The notes: generated from the letters alone by a model not told the origin. A DNA stretch of 64,000 nucleotides from Haemophilus sp. (GCA_019423025.1 JAHZCD010000002.1:192615-256614); one strand, 5' to 3'; numbered from the stretch's first letter, positions 16,123 through 25,614 are shown. Program-made: numbers and translations.

Positions 16123-18570
16123 ATGCGCGTATTAAAATTTGGTGGCACTTCATTAGCCAACCCTGAGCGTTTTTCGCAAGCGGCTCAATTAATCGAAAAA
16201 GCTCATTTAGAAGAACAAGCAGCCGGTGTGTTATCCGCTCCTGCTAAAATTACTAATCATCTTGTAGCCCTCTCTGAAAAAGCCGCATTAAACCAACCAA
16301 CCGATACCCACTTTAACGAAGCCGTTGAAATTTTCTATAACATCATTAATGGTTTGCACGCCGAAAATAATAAATTTGATCTTGCGGGCACAAAAGCATT
16401 AATTGATGCAGAATTTGCCCAAATTAAAGGTTTGTTAGAAGAAATCCGCCAAGCTGGCAAAGTAGAAGATAAGGTTAAAGCAACCATCGACTGCCGTGGT
16501 GAAAAATTATCGATTGCCATGATGAAAGCGTGGTTTGAAGCACGTGGATACAGTGTTCACGTTGTTGATCCGGTCAAACAATTATTAGCGCAGGGCGGTT
16601 ACTTAGAATCTTCAGTTGATATTGAAGAATCTACAAAACGCGTTGATGCGAAAAGTATCGGAAAAGATAAAGTTGTCTTAATGGCAGGTTTTACCGCTTG
16701 CAATGACAAAGGTGAATTAGTGTTATTAGGGCGTAATGGTTCTGATTATTCAGCGGCTTGTTTAGCGGCTTGTTTAGACGCGTCTGTTTGCGAAATCTGG
16801 ACTGATGTAGATGGCGTATATACTTGTGATCCACGTTTAGTGCCTGATGCACGTTTATTACCAAGCCTGTCTTATCGTGAAGCAATGGAGCTTTCTTATT
16901 TTGGTGCGAAAGTGATCCATCCGCGTACAATTGGTCCATTATTACCAAAACAAATTCCATGTGTAATTAAAAATACGTGCAATTCATCTGCGCCAGGTTC
17001 TGTGATAGATGGCCATGTAAAATCTGAAGAGTTACAGGTTAAAGGGATTACTAACCTTGATAACGTGGCGATGTTTAACGTTTCTGGCCCGGGTATGCAA
17101 GGTATGGTGGGAATGGCCGCTCGTGTCTTCTCTGCCATGTCGAAAGCAGGGATTTCGGTCATTTTAATCACACAGTCTTCTTCTGAATACAGTATTAGTT
17201 TCTGTGTGCCAGTAAAATCAGCAGATGCAGCGAAAGCGATTTTAGAACAAGAATTTGCTGCAGAATTAAAATCTCATGATTTAGAACCGATTGAAGTGGC
17301 AAAAGATCTTTCTATTATCTCTGTTGTGGGCGATGGCATGAAACAAGCTAAGGGTATCGCTGCTCGTTTCTTCTCTGCATTGGCTCAAGCGAATATTAGC
17401 TTAGTAGCAATTGCACAAGGTTCTTCTGAGCGTTCAATTTCAGCGGTAGTGGCGCAAAATAAAGCGATTGAAGCTGTGAAAGCGACTCACCAAGCCCTTT
17501 TTAATAATAAGAAAGTCGTCGATATGTTTCTAGTCGGCGTAGGTGGTGTAGGCGGTGAATTGATTGAACAAATCAAACAACAAAAAGAGTACCTTGCAAA
17601 GAAGGATATTGAAATCCGTGTTTGTGCCTTGGCGAATTCAACAAAAATGCTTTTGGATGAAAACGGATTGAATTTAGATAATTGGAAAGCTGATCTTGAA
17701 AATGCAACCCAACCTTCTGATTTCGATGTGTTGTTATCTTTCATTAAATTACATCACGTAGTGAATCCAGTCTTTGTCGATTGTACAACAGCTGAATCGG
17801 TAGCAGGACTTTATGCACGTGCGTTAAAAGAAGGCTTCCACGTAGTAACACCAAACAAAAAAGCGAATACCCGTGAATTAGCCTATTACCACGAATTACG
17901 TCGTAATGCCCAAGCGAGCCAACATAAATTCTTATATGAAACTAACGTAGGGGCAGGCTTACCGGTTATTGAAAATTTACAGAATTTATTAGCTGCAGGT
18001 GATGAACTTGAGTATTTTGAAGGTATTTTATCAGGCTCACTTTCTTTCATCTTCGGTAAATTAGAAGAAGGACTTTCTCTTTCAGAAGTGACCGCACTTG
18101 CACGTGAAAAAGGCTTTACAGAACCTGATCCTCGTGATGATTTATCGGGGCAAGATGTGGCGCGTAAATTGCTTATTTTAGCGCGTGAAGCAGGTCTAGA
18201 ACTTGAGCTTTCCGATGTGGAAGTGGAAGGCGTGTTACCGAAAGGCTTCTCTGAAGGCAAATCAGCAGATGAATTTATGGCGATGTTGCCACAATTAGAT
18301 GCGGAATTTAAAGCACGTGTTGAAGCTGCGAAAGCAGAAGGAAAAGTATTGCGCTACGTAGGCCAAATTAAAGATGGCCACTGCAAAGTGTCAATCATTG
18401 CCGTGGATCAAAATAACCCATTGTATAAGGTGAAGGACGGTGAAAATGCGCTAGCATTCTACACTCGTTATTATCAACCAATCCCGTTGTTATTACGCGG
18501 TTATGGTGCGGGTAATGCAGTGACTGCAGCGGGTATCTTTGCGGATATTTTAAGAACATTACACCACTAA
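16123..18570 (+). CDS. thrA: Bifunctional aspartokinase / homoserine dehydrogenase I ThrA
   Basis: Catalyses the first and third steps from aspartate to threonine/methionine. 815 residues, close to E. coli ThrA (820). Aspartokinase domain at residues 1-300 (KFGGTSLANPERF at the N-terminus; GRNGSDYSAA; WTDVDGVYTCDPR), two ACT regulatory regions at roughly 310-460, and homoserine dehydrogenase from residue 464 (FLVGVGGVGGELI; TPNKKANTR; YETNVGAGLPVI). Threonine feedback through the ACT region is expected. The attenuator controls it in common with thrB and thrC. An uptake-sequence core lies at 18091-18099. Confidence 0.98.
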   Translation: MRVLKFGGTSLANPERFSQAAQLIEKAHLEEQAAGVLSAPAKITNHLVALSEKAALNQPTDTHFNEAVEIFYNIINGLHAENNKFDLAGTKALIDAEFAQIKGLLEEIRQAGKVEDKVKATIDCRGEKLSIAMMKAWFEARGYSVHVVDPVKQLLAQGGYLESSVDIEESTKRVDAKSIGKDKVVLMAGFTACNDKGELVLLGRNGSDYSAACLAACLDASVCEIWTDVDGVYTCDPRLVPDARLLPSLSYREAMELSYFGAKVIHPRTIGPLLPKQIPCVIKNTCNSSAPGSVIDGHVKSEELQVKGITNLDNVAMFNVSGPGMQGMVGMAARVFSAMSKAGISVILITQSSSEYSISFCVPVKSADAAKAILEQEFAAELKSHDLEPIEVAKDLSIISVVGDGMKQAKGIAARFFSALAQANISLVAIAQGSSERSISAVVAQNKAIEAVKATHQALFNNKKVVDMFLVGVGGVGGELIEQIKQQKEYLAKKDIEIRVCALANSTKMLLDENGLNLDNWKADLENATQPSDFDVLLSFIKLHHVVNPVFVDCTTAESVAGLYARALKEGFHVVTPNKKANTRELAYYHELRRNAQASQHKFLYETNVGAGLPVIENLQNLLAAGDELEYFEGILSGSLSFIFGKLEEGLSLSEVTALAREKGFTEPDPRDDLSGQDVARKLLILAREAGLELELSDVEVEGVLPKGFSEGKSADEFMAMLPQLDAEFKARVEAAKAEGKVLRYVGQIKDGHCKVSIIAVDQNNPLYKVKDGENALAFYTRYYQPIPLLLRGYGAGNAVTAAGIFADILRTLHH

Positions 18571-18582
18571 AAAGGACTTAAC

Positions 18583-19527
18583 ATGTTAAGAATTTATGCT
18601 CCCGCATCGAGTGCAAATATTAGTGTAGGGTTTGACACATTAGGCGCAGCCATTTCACCGATTGATGGCTCATTATTAGGTGATGTCGTACAGATTGAGT
18701 CTATTCCAAGTGGTTTTGAGCTCGAAAGTGTGGGCTATTTTGTGCGTAAATTGCCAAAAGAGCCGCAAAAAAATATCGTGTATCAGGCCTATGTGCTGTT
18801 TAGTGAGCAATTAAAATTACGCAATGTGAGAGTCAAACCATTGCGTTTGACCCTTGAGAAAAATATGCCGATTGGTTCGGGATTGGGGTCAAGTGCGTGC
18901 TCTATCGTGGCTGCATTAGTGGCATTGAATAAATTCCACGATGAGCCATTTTCAAAAATGGAATTGTTAGAAATGATGGGGGAGCTAGAAGGTCGTATTT
19001 CAGGTTCGATCCATTATGATAACGTTGCGCCTTGTTACTTAGGCGGTGTGCAATTTATGGTACAATCTCTCGGTAATATTTGCCAAAAACTGCCATTTTT
19101 TGATAATTGGTATTGGGTCTTAGCTTATCCAGGTATTGAGGTTTCAACCGCTGAAGCGCGCGCAATTTTACCGAAAAGCTACACGCGCCAAAATGTGATT
19201 TCTCATGGTCGTCATTTAGGTGGCTTTGTGCACGCATGTCACACGCATCAAGAAAATCTTGCAGCGATGATGATGAAAGATGTGATTGCGGAACCTTATC
19301 GTGAGGCTTTATTACCAAACTTCGCAGAAGTGAAACAAGCCACTCGTGATTTAGGCGCGTTAGCGACGGGGATTTCAGGCTCAGGCCCAACGATTTTCTC
19401 CATTGCACCTGATTTACAAACCGCAACAAAACTCGCGACTTATTTAGAAAATCATTATTTACAAAACAATGAAGGCTTTGTGCATGTTTGTAAGGTCGAT
19501 AATGATGGCGCGAGAGAGCTCGGTTAA
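18583..19527 (+). CDS. thrB: Homoserine kinase ThrB
   Basis: GHMP-family kinase that phosphorylates homoserine; cytoplasmic. 314 residues. Substrate-binding APASSANISVGFDTLG at the N-terminus, the ATP loop PIGSGLGSSACSIVAA near residue 90, and the C-terminal GISGSGPTIF. Starts 12 bases after thrA with an AAGGAC ribosome site. Second structural gene of thrABC. Confidence 0.97.
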   Translation: MLRIYAPASSANISVGFDTLGAAISPIDGSLLGDVVQIESIPSGFELESVGYFVRKLPKEPQKNIVYQAYVLFSEQLKLRNVRVKPLRLTLEKNMPIGSGLGSSACSIVAALVALNKFHDEPFSKMELLEMMGELEGRISGSIHYDNVAPCYLGGVQFMVQSLGNICQKLPFFDNWYWVLAYPGIEVSTAEARAILPKSYTRQNVISHGRHLGGFVHACHTHQENLAAMMMKDVIAEPYREALLPNFAEVKQATRDLGALATGISGSGPTIFSIAPDLQTATKLATYLENHYLQNNEGFVHVCKVDNDGARELG

Positions 19528-19545
19528 ACAATAAATCGCTTTTAT

Positions 19546-19566
19546 CCCCTCTTTTATAAGAGAGGA
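19546..19566 (+). repeat. Imperfect CCCTCTT hairpin between thrB and thrC
   Basis: A CCCCTCTT arm and an AAGAGAGG arm around a short loop in the 78-base gap between thrB and thrC, without a long T run. It resembles the hairpin after corC and the imperfect one after galT (about 4828-4847). It is probably a dispersed intergenic element or an mRNA-processing hairpin rather than a full terminator. Confidence 0.4.
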
Positions 19567-19605
19567 ATAACATTTTGTTAAAACTTTATAATTAACGGAT
19601 ATACA

Positions 19606-20880
19606 ATGAATTTGTACAATATCAAACACCCTGAAGAACAAGTGAATTTTGCGCAAGCCGTACGTCAAGGACTTGGCAAAGATCAAGGTTTGTTCTTTCC
19701 TGAAACGATCCCTGCTTTAACCAATATTGATGAATTATTAGCTTTACCATTGGTTGAACGTAGCCAAAAAATTCTTGGCGCCTTAATCGGTGAAGAATTG
19801 CCGAAAGCCACTTTGGATGCGATGGTGAAAAATGCATTCACCTTTACGGCACCATTAGAAAAAGTGGAAGACAATATTTATGCCCTTGAATTATTTCATG
19901 GGCCAACTTTAGCATTTAAAGACTTTGGTGGTCGTTTTATGGCGCAGGCGCTCGCTGCAGTGCGTGGTGATGGCAAAATCACCATTTTAACAGCGACATC
20001 TGGTGATACCGGCGCGGCAGTTGCCCACGCGTTTTACGGGCTAGAAAACATCAATGTGGTGATTTTATATCCGAAAGGCAAAATCAGCCCATTACAAGAA
20101 AAACTATTCTGTACTTTAGGTGGCAATATTCGCACTGTGGCGATTAATGGCGATTTCGATGCATGCCAAGCTCTAGTGAAACAAGCGTTTGATGATGCAG
20201 AACTACGTCAAGCGATTGGTTTAAACTCAGCAAACTCCATCAACATTAGCCGTTTATTAGCGCAAGTTTGTTATTACTTTGAGGCGGTCGCACAGTTACC
20301 AAAAGAAAAACGCGATAACGTAGTGGTTTCTGTACCAAGTGGTAACTTCGGTAACTTAACGGCAGGTTTAATTGCAAAAACATTAGGTTTACCAATTAAA
20401 CGCTTTATTGCAGCAACCAATGCTAACGATACCGTGCCACGTTATTTAGAATCAGGTAATTGGGCACCTAAAGCGACTGTAGCCACGCTTTCTAATGCGA
20501 TGGATGTGAGTCGCCCGAACAACTGGCCTCGTGTCGAAGAGTTATTCAAACGTAATGGCTGGAATTTAAGTGATTTAGGTTCAGGTATGTTAAGTGATGG
20601 TGAAACAGAAGAAACCTTAAAAGCGATGTACGCAAAAGGTTATTTATGTGAACCACACGGTGCGATCGCCTATCAAGTATTGAAAGATCAACTTAAAGCG
20701 GATGAAACGGGGATTTTCTTATGTACGGCACATCCAGCTAAATTTAAAGAGTCTGTGGAGCGTATTCTTTCGCTCGATCTTCCATTGCCAGAAGCGTTGG
20801 ATAAACACAATAAATTGCCATTACTTTCTGATGAAATGGATGACGACTTTGCACAATTACGTGTATATTTGCTGAAATAA
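19606..20880 (+). CDS. threonine synthase thrC: Threonine synthase ThrC
   Basis: PLP enzyme converting O-phosphohomoserine to threonine. 424 residues, near the E. coli length of 428. It has the N-terminal MNLYNIKHPEEQVNFAQA, the PLP-lysine motif LAFKDFGGRFMA near residue 107, the TATSGDTGAAVAHAF phosphate-binding region and SVPSGNFGNL. Last gene of the thr operon, followed by a double terminator region. Confidence 0.97.
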   Translation: MNLYNIKHPEEQVNFAQAVRQGLGKDQGLFFPETIPALTNIDELLALPLVERSQKILGALIGEELPKATLDAMVKNAFTFTAPLEKVEDNIYALELFHGPTLAFKDFGGRFMAQALAAVRGDGKITILTATSGDTGAAVAHAFYGLENINVVILYPKGKISPLQEKLFCTLGGNIRTVAINGDFDACQALVKQAFDDAELRQAIGLNSANSINISRLLAQVCYYFEAVAQLPKEKRDNVVVSVPSGNFGNLTAGLIAKTLGLPIKRFIAATNANDTVPRYLESGNWAPKATVATLSNAMDVSRPNNWPRVEELFKRNGWNLSDLGSGMLSDGETEETLKAMYAKGYLCEPHGAIAYQVLKDQLKADETGIFLCTAHPAKFKESVERILSLDLPLPEALDKHNKLPLLSDEMDDDFAQLRVYLLK

Positions 20881-20883
20881 TAA

Positions 20884-20917
20884 AAAAGTGCGGTTGATTT
20901 TGACCGCACTTTTGTTT
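20884..20917. terminator. Paired uptake-sequence terminator after thrC
   Basis: AAAAGTGCGGT and ACCGCACTTTT form a perfect 11-base-pair stem with an 8-base loop and a following T-rich run. This inverted pair of uptake sequences is the commonest terminator type in Haemophilus. It ends thrABC. Confidence 0.9.
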
Positions 20918-20926
20918 TATTGCTCA

Positions 20927-20957
20927 AAAGGGCGGGATAAACGCCCTTTATTTTTTA
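20927..20957. terminator. Second hairpin between thrC and the PTS gene
   Basis: AAAGGGCG and CGCCCTTT arms with a 7-base loop, followed on the plus strand by ATTTTTT. Lying five bases after the stop of the convergent PTS gene, it probably serves as that gene's terminator as well as a backup for thrC. Confidence 0.6.
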
Positions 20958-20961
20958 GGAG

Positions 20962-22455
20962 TTAATCTTCTTTTCCTAAGATTTGATTCACTTCACTCTT
21001 ATAGAGAACCGCTTTAGCACCGAAAATAGCCTGTACACCACCGCCGACTTCAAGCACATCAATCGCACCTAATTTTTTCAATGTGGCTTTATCAACGGCT
21101 TTGACATCTTTAACAGAAACGCGTAAGCGAGTAATACACGCATCCACGTTTTCAATATTTTCAGCGTTACCTAATGCTGCAATAATTTTATGTGCATTTT
21201 CAGTCAGTGAACTGGTTTCTTGTTCTACATTTTCTTCGGTTTCTTCACCGCGTCCTGGTGTCATCACATTAAAGATGCGAATCAAGAAAACAAAAGAGAA
21301 ATAATAGAGTAGAGCCCAAGGAATACCGACAAAAATCACCCGCAACCAATGGGTGTTTTCGTCACCTTGTAAAATACCGAAGAGCAAGAAATCAATAAAA
21401 CCACCAGAGAAAGTATTCCCGATAGAGATATTTAAATAATCGGCAATAAAGAAAGATACACCATCTAAGAAAGCGTGGAATACATAAAGCCATGGTGCAA
21501 CAAACAAGAACATAAACTCGATCGGTTCTGTAATGCCGGTAATGAATGATGTTAGGGCTGCACCAAGGAATAACCCACCAATTTGTGCACGACGTTTTTT
21601 CGGTACACAGTGATACATAGCTAAACAGGCTGCGGGTAAGCCAAACATCATGGTATCAAAACGGCCAGCAAAGAAACGCGTCCCTTCAGTAAATAAACCA
21701 TGGTGATTTGGATCAGCTAATTGAGCGAAAAAGATTTTTTGTGCCCCAACAATCATCTCGCCATTGACCATTTCCACACCACCTAATTCAGAATACCAAA
21801 ACAGCGGATAAATCATGTGATGTAAGCCAACCGCGCCAGATAATCGCATTAAGAAACCATATAAGAATGTTCCAAAGGTCCCCATAGATGCGATGCTTTT
21901 ACCTGCAGATACGAGCCATTGTTGGAAGGTTGGCCAAATGAGGAAAAAAACTAATCCAACGAAAATAGCTGAAAAAGCCGTCACAATTGGCACAAAGCGA
22001 GAGCCACCAAAGAAACCTAATACTTGTGGTAATTGGATGTTGTGATAGCGATTGTGTAATTTAACGGTAATCAAGCCCATCACCAATGCACCAATCACAC
22101 CTGTATCAATGCTTTTTACATCAGGAGAGAAAATTGGAATTAATGCGGCAATGGTGCCCGTCATAATGAGATAACCGACAACCGCAGCGAGAGCTGCAAC
22201 GCCCTTGTCACGTTTGGCTAAGCCGATACCTAAACCAATACACAATAATAAGGCCAAATTGGCGAACACCACGCTACCAGCGGCAGACATAATCTGAAAC
22301 AGACCTTGTAGTGCCTCATTATTTAAAATTGGATAGGCTTGCACCGTTGCTTTATTGGAAAGCGCACCACCGATCCCGAGTAAAAGACCCGCAGCAGGCA
22401 AAATAGCAATCGGCAACATGAATGCCTTACCGACTTGTTGAAGTTGTTTAAACAT
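20962..22455 (-). CDS. PTS glucose/maltose-family EIICB permease (PtsG/MalX-like)
   Basis: Sugar-specific permease of the phosphotransferase system, 497 residues. An N-terminal EIIC domain of about ten membrane segments (residues 1-390; family phrases GFFGGSRFVPI, GLHHMIYP, TGITEPIEFMF) is followed by a linker (TPGRGEE) and an EIIB domain with the phosphorylated cysteine in VDACITRLRVSVKDV. No EIIA is fused, so a separate Crr-type EIIA is needed. It shares features of both PtsG (477) and MalX (530); phrases such as HNRYHNIQLP and AMYHC lean towards MalX. The exact sugar cannot be assigned. The start has an AGGAGG-type site, and a perfect CRP site lies upstream. Confidence 0.9.
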   Translation of the reverse strand: MFKQLQQVGKAFMLPIAILPAAGLLLGIGGALSNKATVQAYPILNNEALQGLFQIMSAAGSVVFANLALLLCIGLGIGLAKRDKGVAALAAVVGYLIMTGTIAALIPIFSPDVKSIDTGVIGALVMGLITVKLHNRYHNIQLPQVLGFFGGSRFVPIVTAFSAIFVGLVFFLIWPTFQQWLVSAGKSIASMGTFGTFLYGFLMRLSGAVGLHHMIYPLFWYSELGGVEMVNGEMIVGAQKIFFAQLADPNHHGLFTEGTRFFAGRFDTMMFGLPAACLAMYHCVPKKRRAQIGGLFLGAALTSFITGITEPIEFMFLFVAPWLYVFHAFLDGVSFFIADYLNISIGNTFSGGFIDFLLFGILQGDENTHWLRVIFVGIPWALLYYFSFVFLIRIFNVMTPGRGEETEENVEQETSSLTENAHKIIAALGNAENIENVDACITRLRVSVKDVKAVDKATLKKLGAIDVLEVGGGVQAIFGAKAVLYKSEVNQILGKED

Positions 22456-22508
22456 AGAACCTCCTGTGATTACTTTTTTGAAATGTAACGTATTTAAAGA
22501 GAAAAATC

Positions 22509-22524
22509 TGTGAAACTGCTCACA
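22509..22524. promoter_or_regulatory. CRP-cAMP site upstream of the PTS EIICB gene
   Basis: TGTGAAACTGCTCACA is a perfect match to TGTGA-N6-TCACA, extended by one C/G pair on each side. It is centred 61 bases before the PTS start codon and about 110 bases before the divergent phosphopantetheinyl transferase start. Control of the PTS gene is the likelier role. Confidence 0.8.
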
Positions 22525-22627
22525 GTTTCAATCTAACACCTTGCTTTGATGAGTTTTTGCTTATGTTGGCGTGCGGTGGATTTCCTTTTATAATGCAATC
22601 AAACTTGCGTGTTTATTCATTATTTTT

Positions 22628-23338
22628 ATGACAACTTTTATTGCCTACGCCAATATTCAACAACCTTTTCTTTTTGATGAAATCCCTAGGGAACTAGTCC
22701 CTGAGAATTTGCATACGGAACCGCTGGGAAATTCTCGGATAACGCAACGACATCAATGCCGTCGATTGGCGCATTTTTTACTTTGGCAGTTGTTAAAAAC
22801 AGCGGGAAAATCAACCGCACTTTTAGAGCAAATTTATCGTACACAAAGTGGCAGACCACAATTCTCCGTTGATAATATCGATTTTAATATTAGTCACTCA
22901 GGCGATTGGGTTGCCGTATTACTGCATATTAATAAATCAGAAAAAAGTGCGGTCGGTATTGATATTGAATTTTCCAAAAAACGGAGTTTTTCTGCGCTAA
23001 TGGCTCATTTCGCGCCACAAGCAGAGCAAGAATGGTTTGCTAAACAACTTGATGAGGAGCAGGCTTTTTATCGCTGTTGGTGTTTGCGTGAGGCAGTATT
23101 GAAATCACAAGGTGTTGGAATTGTAAAACTTTCAAGTGTGATGCATTTGCCAGAACAACTGCAGATCTTTTCAGATTATTGTTCAAAAGGAGAGTTGCTC
23201 TTTACCGATGAATTACCTTTTTATTTTGCTGCATTTATTAATCAGTCAAAAATTCAACCGCATTTTTATCAATGGAATGGAAAAGAATTAGAAGAAAAAA
23301 ATATAAAAAAATCCTTGATTTACCAAGTAAATGAATAA
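22628..23338 (+). CDS. 4'-phosphopantetheinyl transferase superfamily protein
   Basis: Sfp/AcpT-type enzyme that moves the phosphopantetheine arm of CoA onto a carrier protein. 236 residues from ATG 22628 (MTTFIAYANIQQPF), which agrees with the start I recall for the H. influenzae homologue; an in-frame ATG at 22571 would add a spurious hydrophobic leader. Motifs: SGRPQF, FNISHSGDWVAV, the magnesium-binding VGIDIE, and WCLREAVLKSQGVGI. The carrier protein is not in this window. Two uptake-sequence cores lie within it (22814, 22945). Followed by a strong terminator. Confidence 0.88.
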   Translation: MTTFIAYANIQQPFLFDEIPRELVPENLHTEPLGNSRITQRHQCRRLAHFLLWQLLKTAGKSTALLEQIYRTQSGRPQFSVDNIDFNISHSGDWVAVLLHINKSEKSAVGIDIEFSKKRSFSALMAHFAPQAEQEWFAKQLDEEQAFYRCWCLREAVLKSQGVGIVKLSSVMHLPEQLQIFSDYCSKGELLFTDELPFYFAAFINQSKIQPHFYQWNGKELEEKNIKKSLIYQVNE

Positions 23339-23341
23339 AAG

Positions 23342-23376
23342 AAAATCCTTGAAAATATTCAAGGATTTTTTATTTT
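23342..23376 (+). terminator. Hairpin terminator after the phosphopantetheinyl transferase gene
   Basis: AAAATCCTTGAA and TTCAAGGATTTT form a perfect 12-base-pair stem with a 4-base loop, followed by T-rich sequence, directly after the stop codon. Confidence 0.85.
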
Positions 23377-23466
23377 GTAAAATTTGCATTGTCACTTGTA
23401 TTTTCATAGACTAACCCCATTAATTTCGTTAAACTCATTAAAAATTTTAGACAAATGGAGAACGTA

Positions 23467-24708
23467 ATGTCGCAAAACGGTCCAGATCAAGATCCTTGGG
23501 GTAAACCGGGACAGAGTAGCGGTCCAAAACAGTCAGATAATTCATCAGATAAGCAAAGTGAAAATGGCTGGGGCACGCGAGACAATAAGAATCAGGAGCA
23601 ATCACCACCAGATATTGAAGAGGTATTTAATAATCTGTTGAAAAAATTAGGGGGGGGTAATAAAAAAGGCGGTTCAAACAATACTTCGCCTAATGTGCCT
23701 TCATTTAATTTAGGTAAAATTTTACCGATCGCCGTGGTGATCGGGGGAATTATTTGGGGTGCAAGCGGTTTTTACACCATCAAAGAAGCGGAACGTGGCG
23801 TGACGTTACGTTTTGGCGAGTTTCATTCTACCGTTCAACCTGGTTTGAACTGGAAACCGACTTTCATTGATAAAGTGGTTCCAGTGAATGTAGAACAAGT
23901 TCGTGAGCTTAAAACGCAAGGTGCGATGTTAACCAAAGATGAAAACATGGTTAAAGTTGAAATGACTGTACAATATCGCGTGCAAAATCCTGAAAAATAC
24001 CTGTTTAGCGTGAGTAATGCGGATAATAGTCTCGGGCAAGCGACTGATAGCGCACTTCGTTATGTGATAGGTCATATGACTATGAATGATGTGCTGACAA
24101 CCGGTCGTGCCGTGGTGCGTGAAGATACGTGGAAAGCATTGAACGATATTATAAAACCTTATGATATGGGACTTGAGGTGATTGACGTGAACTTCCAATC
24201 TGCACGTCCTCCAGAAGAAGTGAAAGATGCTTTCGATGATGCGATTAAAGCACAGGAAGACGAACAACGTTACATTCGTGAGGCAGAAGCTTATGCCCGC
24301 GAGAAAGAGCCAATCGCTCGTGGTGATGCACAGCGTATCGTGGAAGAAGCAACGGCTTATAAAGATCGTGTTGTGCTTGATGCGCAAGGGGAAGTGGAAC
24401 GTTTACAACGTCTTCTACCTGAATTTAAAGCGGCACCTGATTTGTTAAAAGAGCGTCTTTATATTCAAACCATGGAAAAAGTGATGGCAAACACACCTAA
24501 AGTGATGCTAGATAGCAATAATGGTAACAATTTAACTGTATTGCCATTGGAGCAATTAATGGGTAAAAAAGCGACTCAACCGACTACTACAACGTCTGAA
24601 AGTGCGGTCAGTTCTGTACCTGTTTCAACACAGGACCGTCGTGTAGAAACACAAGTGGCTCAACCGGTTCAATCAAGTGAAGGCATTCGCCAAGGGAGAT
24701 TTAATTAA
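23467..24708 (+). CDS. hflK: FtsH protease modulator HflK
   Basis: Inner-membrane band-7 protein that with HflC forms a cage around the FtsH protease. 413 residues. The start at 23467 (MSQNGPDQDPWGKPG) has a TGGAG site seven bases upstream. A glycine/asparagine-rich N-terminal tail is followed by one membrane segment (ILPIAVVIGGIIWGASGFY, about residues 80-98) and the band-7 domain (ERGVTLRFGEFHSTVQPGLNW). A charged coiled region (residues 265-310) leads to a Thr/Ser-rich tail. Its TAA overlaps the hflC ATG by one base. An uptake-sequence core lies at 24599-24608. Confidence 0.96.
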   Translation: MSQNGPDQDPWGKPGQSSGPKQSDNSSDKQSENGWGTRDNKNQEQSPPDIEEVFNNLLKKLGGGNKKGGSNNTSPNVPSFNLGKILPIAVVIGGIIWGASGFYTIKEAERGVTLRFGEFHSTVQPGLNWKPTFIDKVVPVNVEQVRELKTQGAMLTKDENMVKVEMTVQYRVQNPEKYLFSVSNADNSLGQATDSALRYVIGHMTMNDVLTTGRAVVREDTWKALNDIIKPYDMGLEVIDVNFQSARPPEEVKDAFDDAIKAQEDEQRYIREAEAYAREKEPIARGDAQRIVEEATAYKDRVVLDAQGEVERLQRLLPEFKAAPDLLKERLYIQTMEKVMANTPKVMLDSNNGNNLTVLPLEQLMGKKATQPTTTTSESAVSSVPVSTQDRRVETQVAQPVQSSEGIRQGRFN

Positions 24709-25595
24709 TGCGTAAATTTTTACTTCCGATTATTGTGGTGATTGCTGCGGTGTTGTATTCCAGCATCGTGGTTGTAACTGAAGGCACGCGTGGCATTATG
24801 TTACGTTTTAATAAAGTACAACGTGATGCAGAAAACAAAGTGGTTGTGTATGAACCTGGTTTGCATTTCAAATTACCTTTAATTGATAGCATTAAAGTAC
24901 TTGATGCGCGTATTCGTACTCTTGATGGGTCTGCAACCCGTTTTGTGACAGTCGAGAAAAAAGACTTGTTGGTGGATTCCTATGTGAAATGGAAAATCAG
25001 CGATTTTGGTCGTTTTTATACTGCAACGGGTGGTGGCGATTATAACCAAGCTTCAAGCTTATTAAGCCGTAAAGTGAATGACCGTCTGCGTTCAGAAATT
25101 GGTACACGCACGATTAAAGATATTGTTTCAGGTACGCGTGGTGAATTAATGGCAGGAGCGAAAAAAGCGTTAAATTCAGGGCAGGATAGTACCTCTGAAT
25201 TAGGGATCGAAGTGGTCGATGTTCGCGTAAAACAAATCAATTTACCGGATGAAGTTTCTTCTTCGATTTACCAACGTATGCGTGCAGAACGTGATGCGGT
25301 TGCCCGTGAACACCGCTCTCAAGGTAAAGAAAAAGCAGCGTTCATTCAAGCGGATGTGGATCGTAAAGTCACCCTAATCTTAGCGAATGCAAACAAAACT
25401 GCACAAGAATTACGTGGTAATGGTGATGCGGCTGCAGCAAAATTATATTCTCAAGCTTTTGCCCAGGAGCCACAGTTTTATAGCTTTATTCGTAGCTTAA
25501 AAGCCTATGAAAGTAGCTTCGAAGGTTCAGGTAATATGATGATCTTGAAACCTGACAGTGATTTCTTCCGCTTTATGCAAGCGCCAAAGAAATAA
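24708..25595 (+). CDS. hflC: FtsH protease modulator HflC
   Basis: Partner of HflK, 295 residues. N-terminal membrane anchor (LLPIIVVIAAVLYSSIVVV), then the band-7 domain (EGTRGIMLRF; EPGLHFKLPLIDSI) and helical region (RMRAERDAVAREHRSQGKEKA as two parts), ending in FYSFIRSLKAYE and a short tail. Starts at TAATG with the hflK stop, indicating translational coupling. Followed by an uptake-sequence terminator. Confidence 0.96.
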   Translation: MRKFLLPIIVVIAAVLYSSIVVVTEGTRGIMLRFNKVQRDAENKVVVYEPGLHFKLPLIDSIKVLDARIRTLDGSATRFVTVEKKDLLVDSYVKWKISDFGRFYTATGGGDYNQASSLLSRKVNDRLRSEIGTRTIKDIVSGTRGELMAGAKKALNSGQDSTSELGIEVVDVRVKQINLPDEVSSSIYQRMRAERDAVAREHRSQGKEKAAFIQADVDRKVTLILANANKTAQELRGNGDAAAAKLYSQAFAQEPQFYSFIRSLKAYESSFEGSGNMMILKPDSDFFRFMQAPKK

Positions 25596-25614
25596 ACGAG
25601 AGATAATAAAACGT

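Noticed and set aside
19055..19573. A 172-codon open frame opposite thrB
   Set aside because: Antisense to a conserved kinase gene; no start context or family features.
20884..20917. Inverted AAGTGCGGT pairs as mobile-element ends
   Set aside because: They are standard Haemophilus uptake sequences serving as terminators; no transposase or target duplication accompanies them.
23929..24387. A 152-codon open frame opposite hflK
   Set aside because: Shadow of the band-7 coding frame, rich in His, Cys and Phe as antisense frames often are; no supporting signals.
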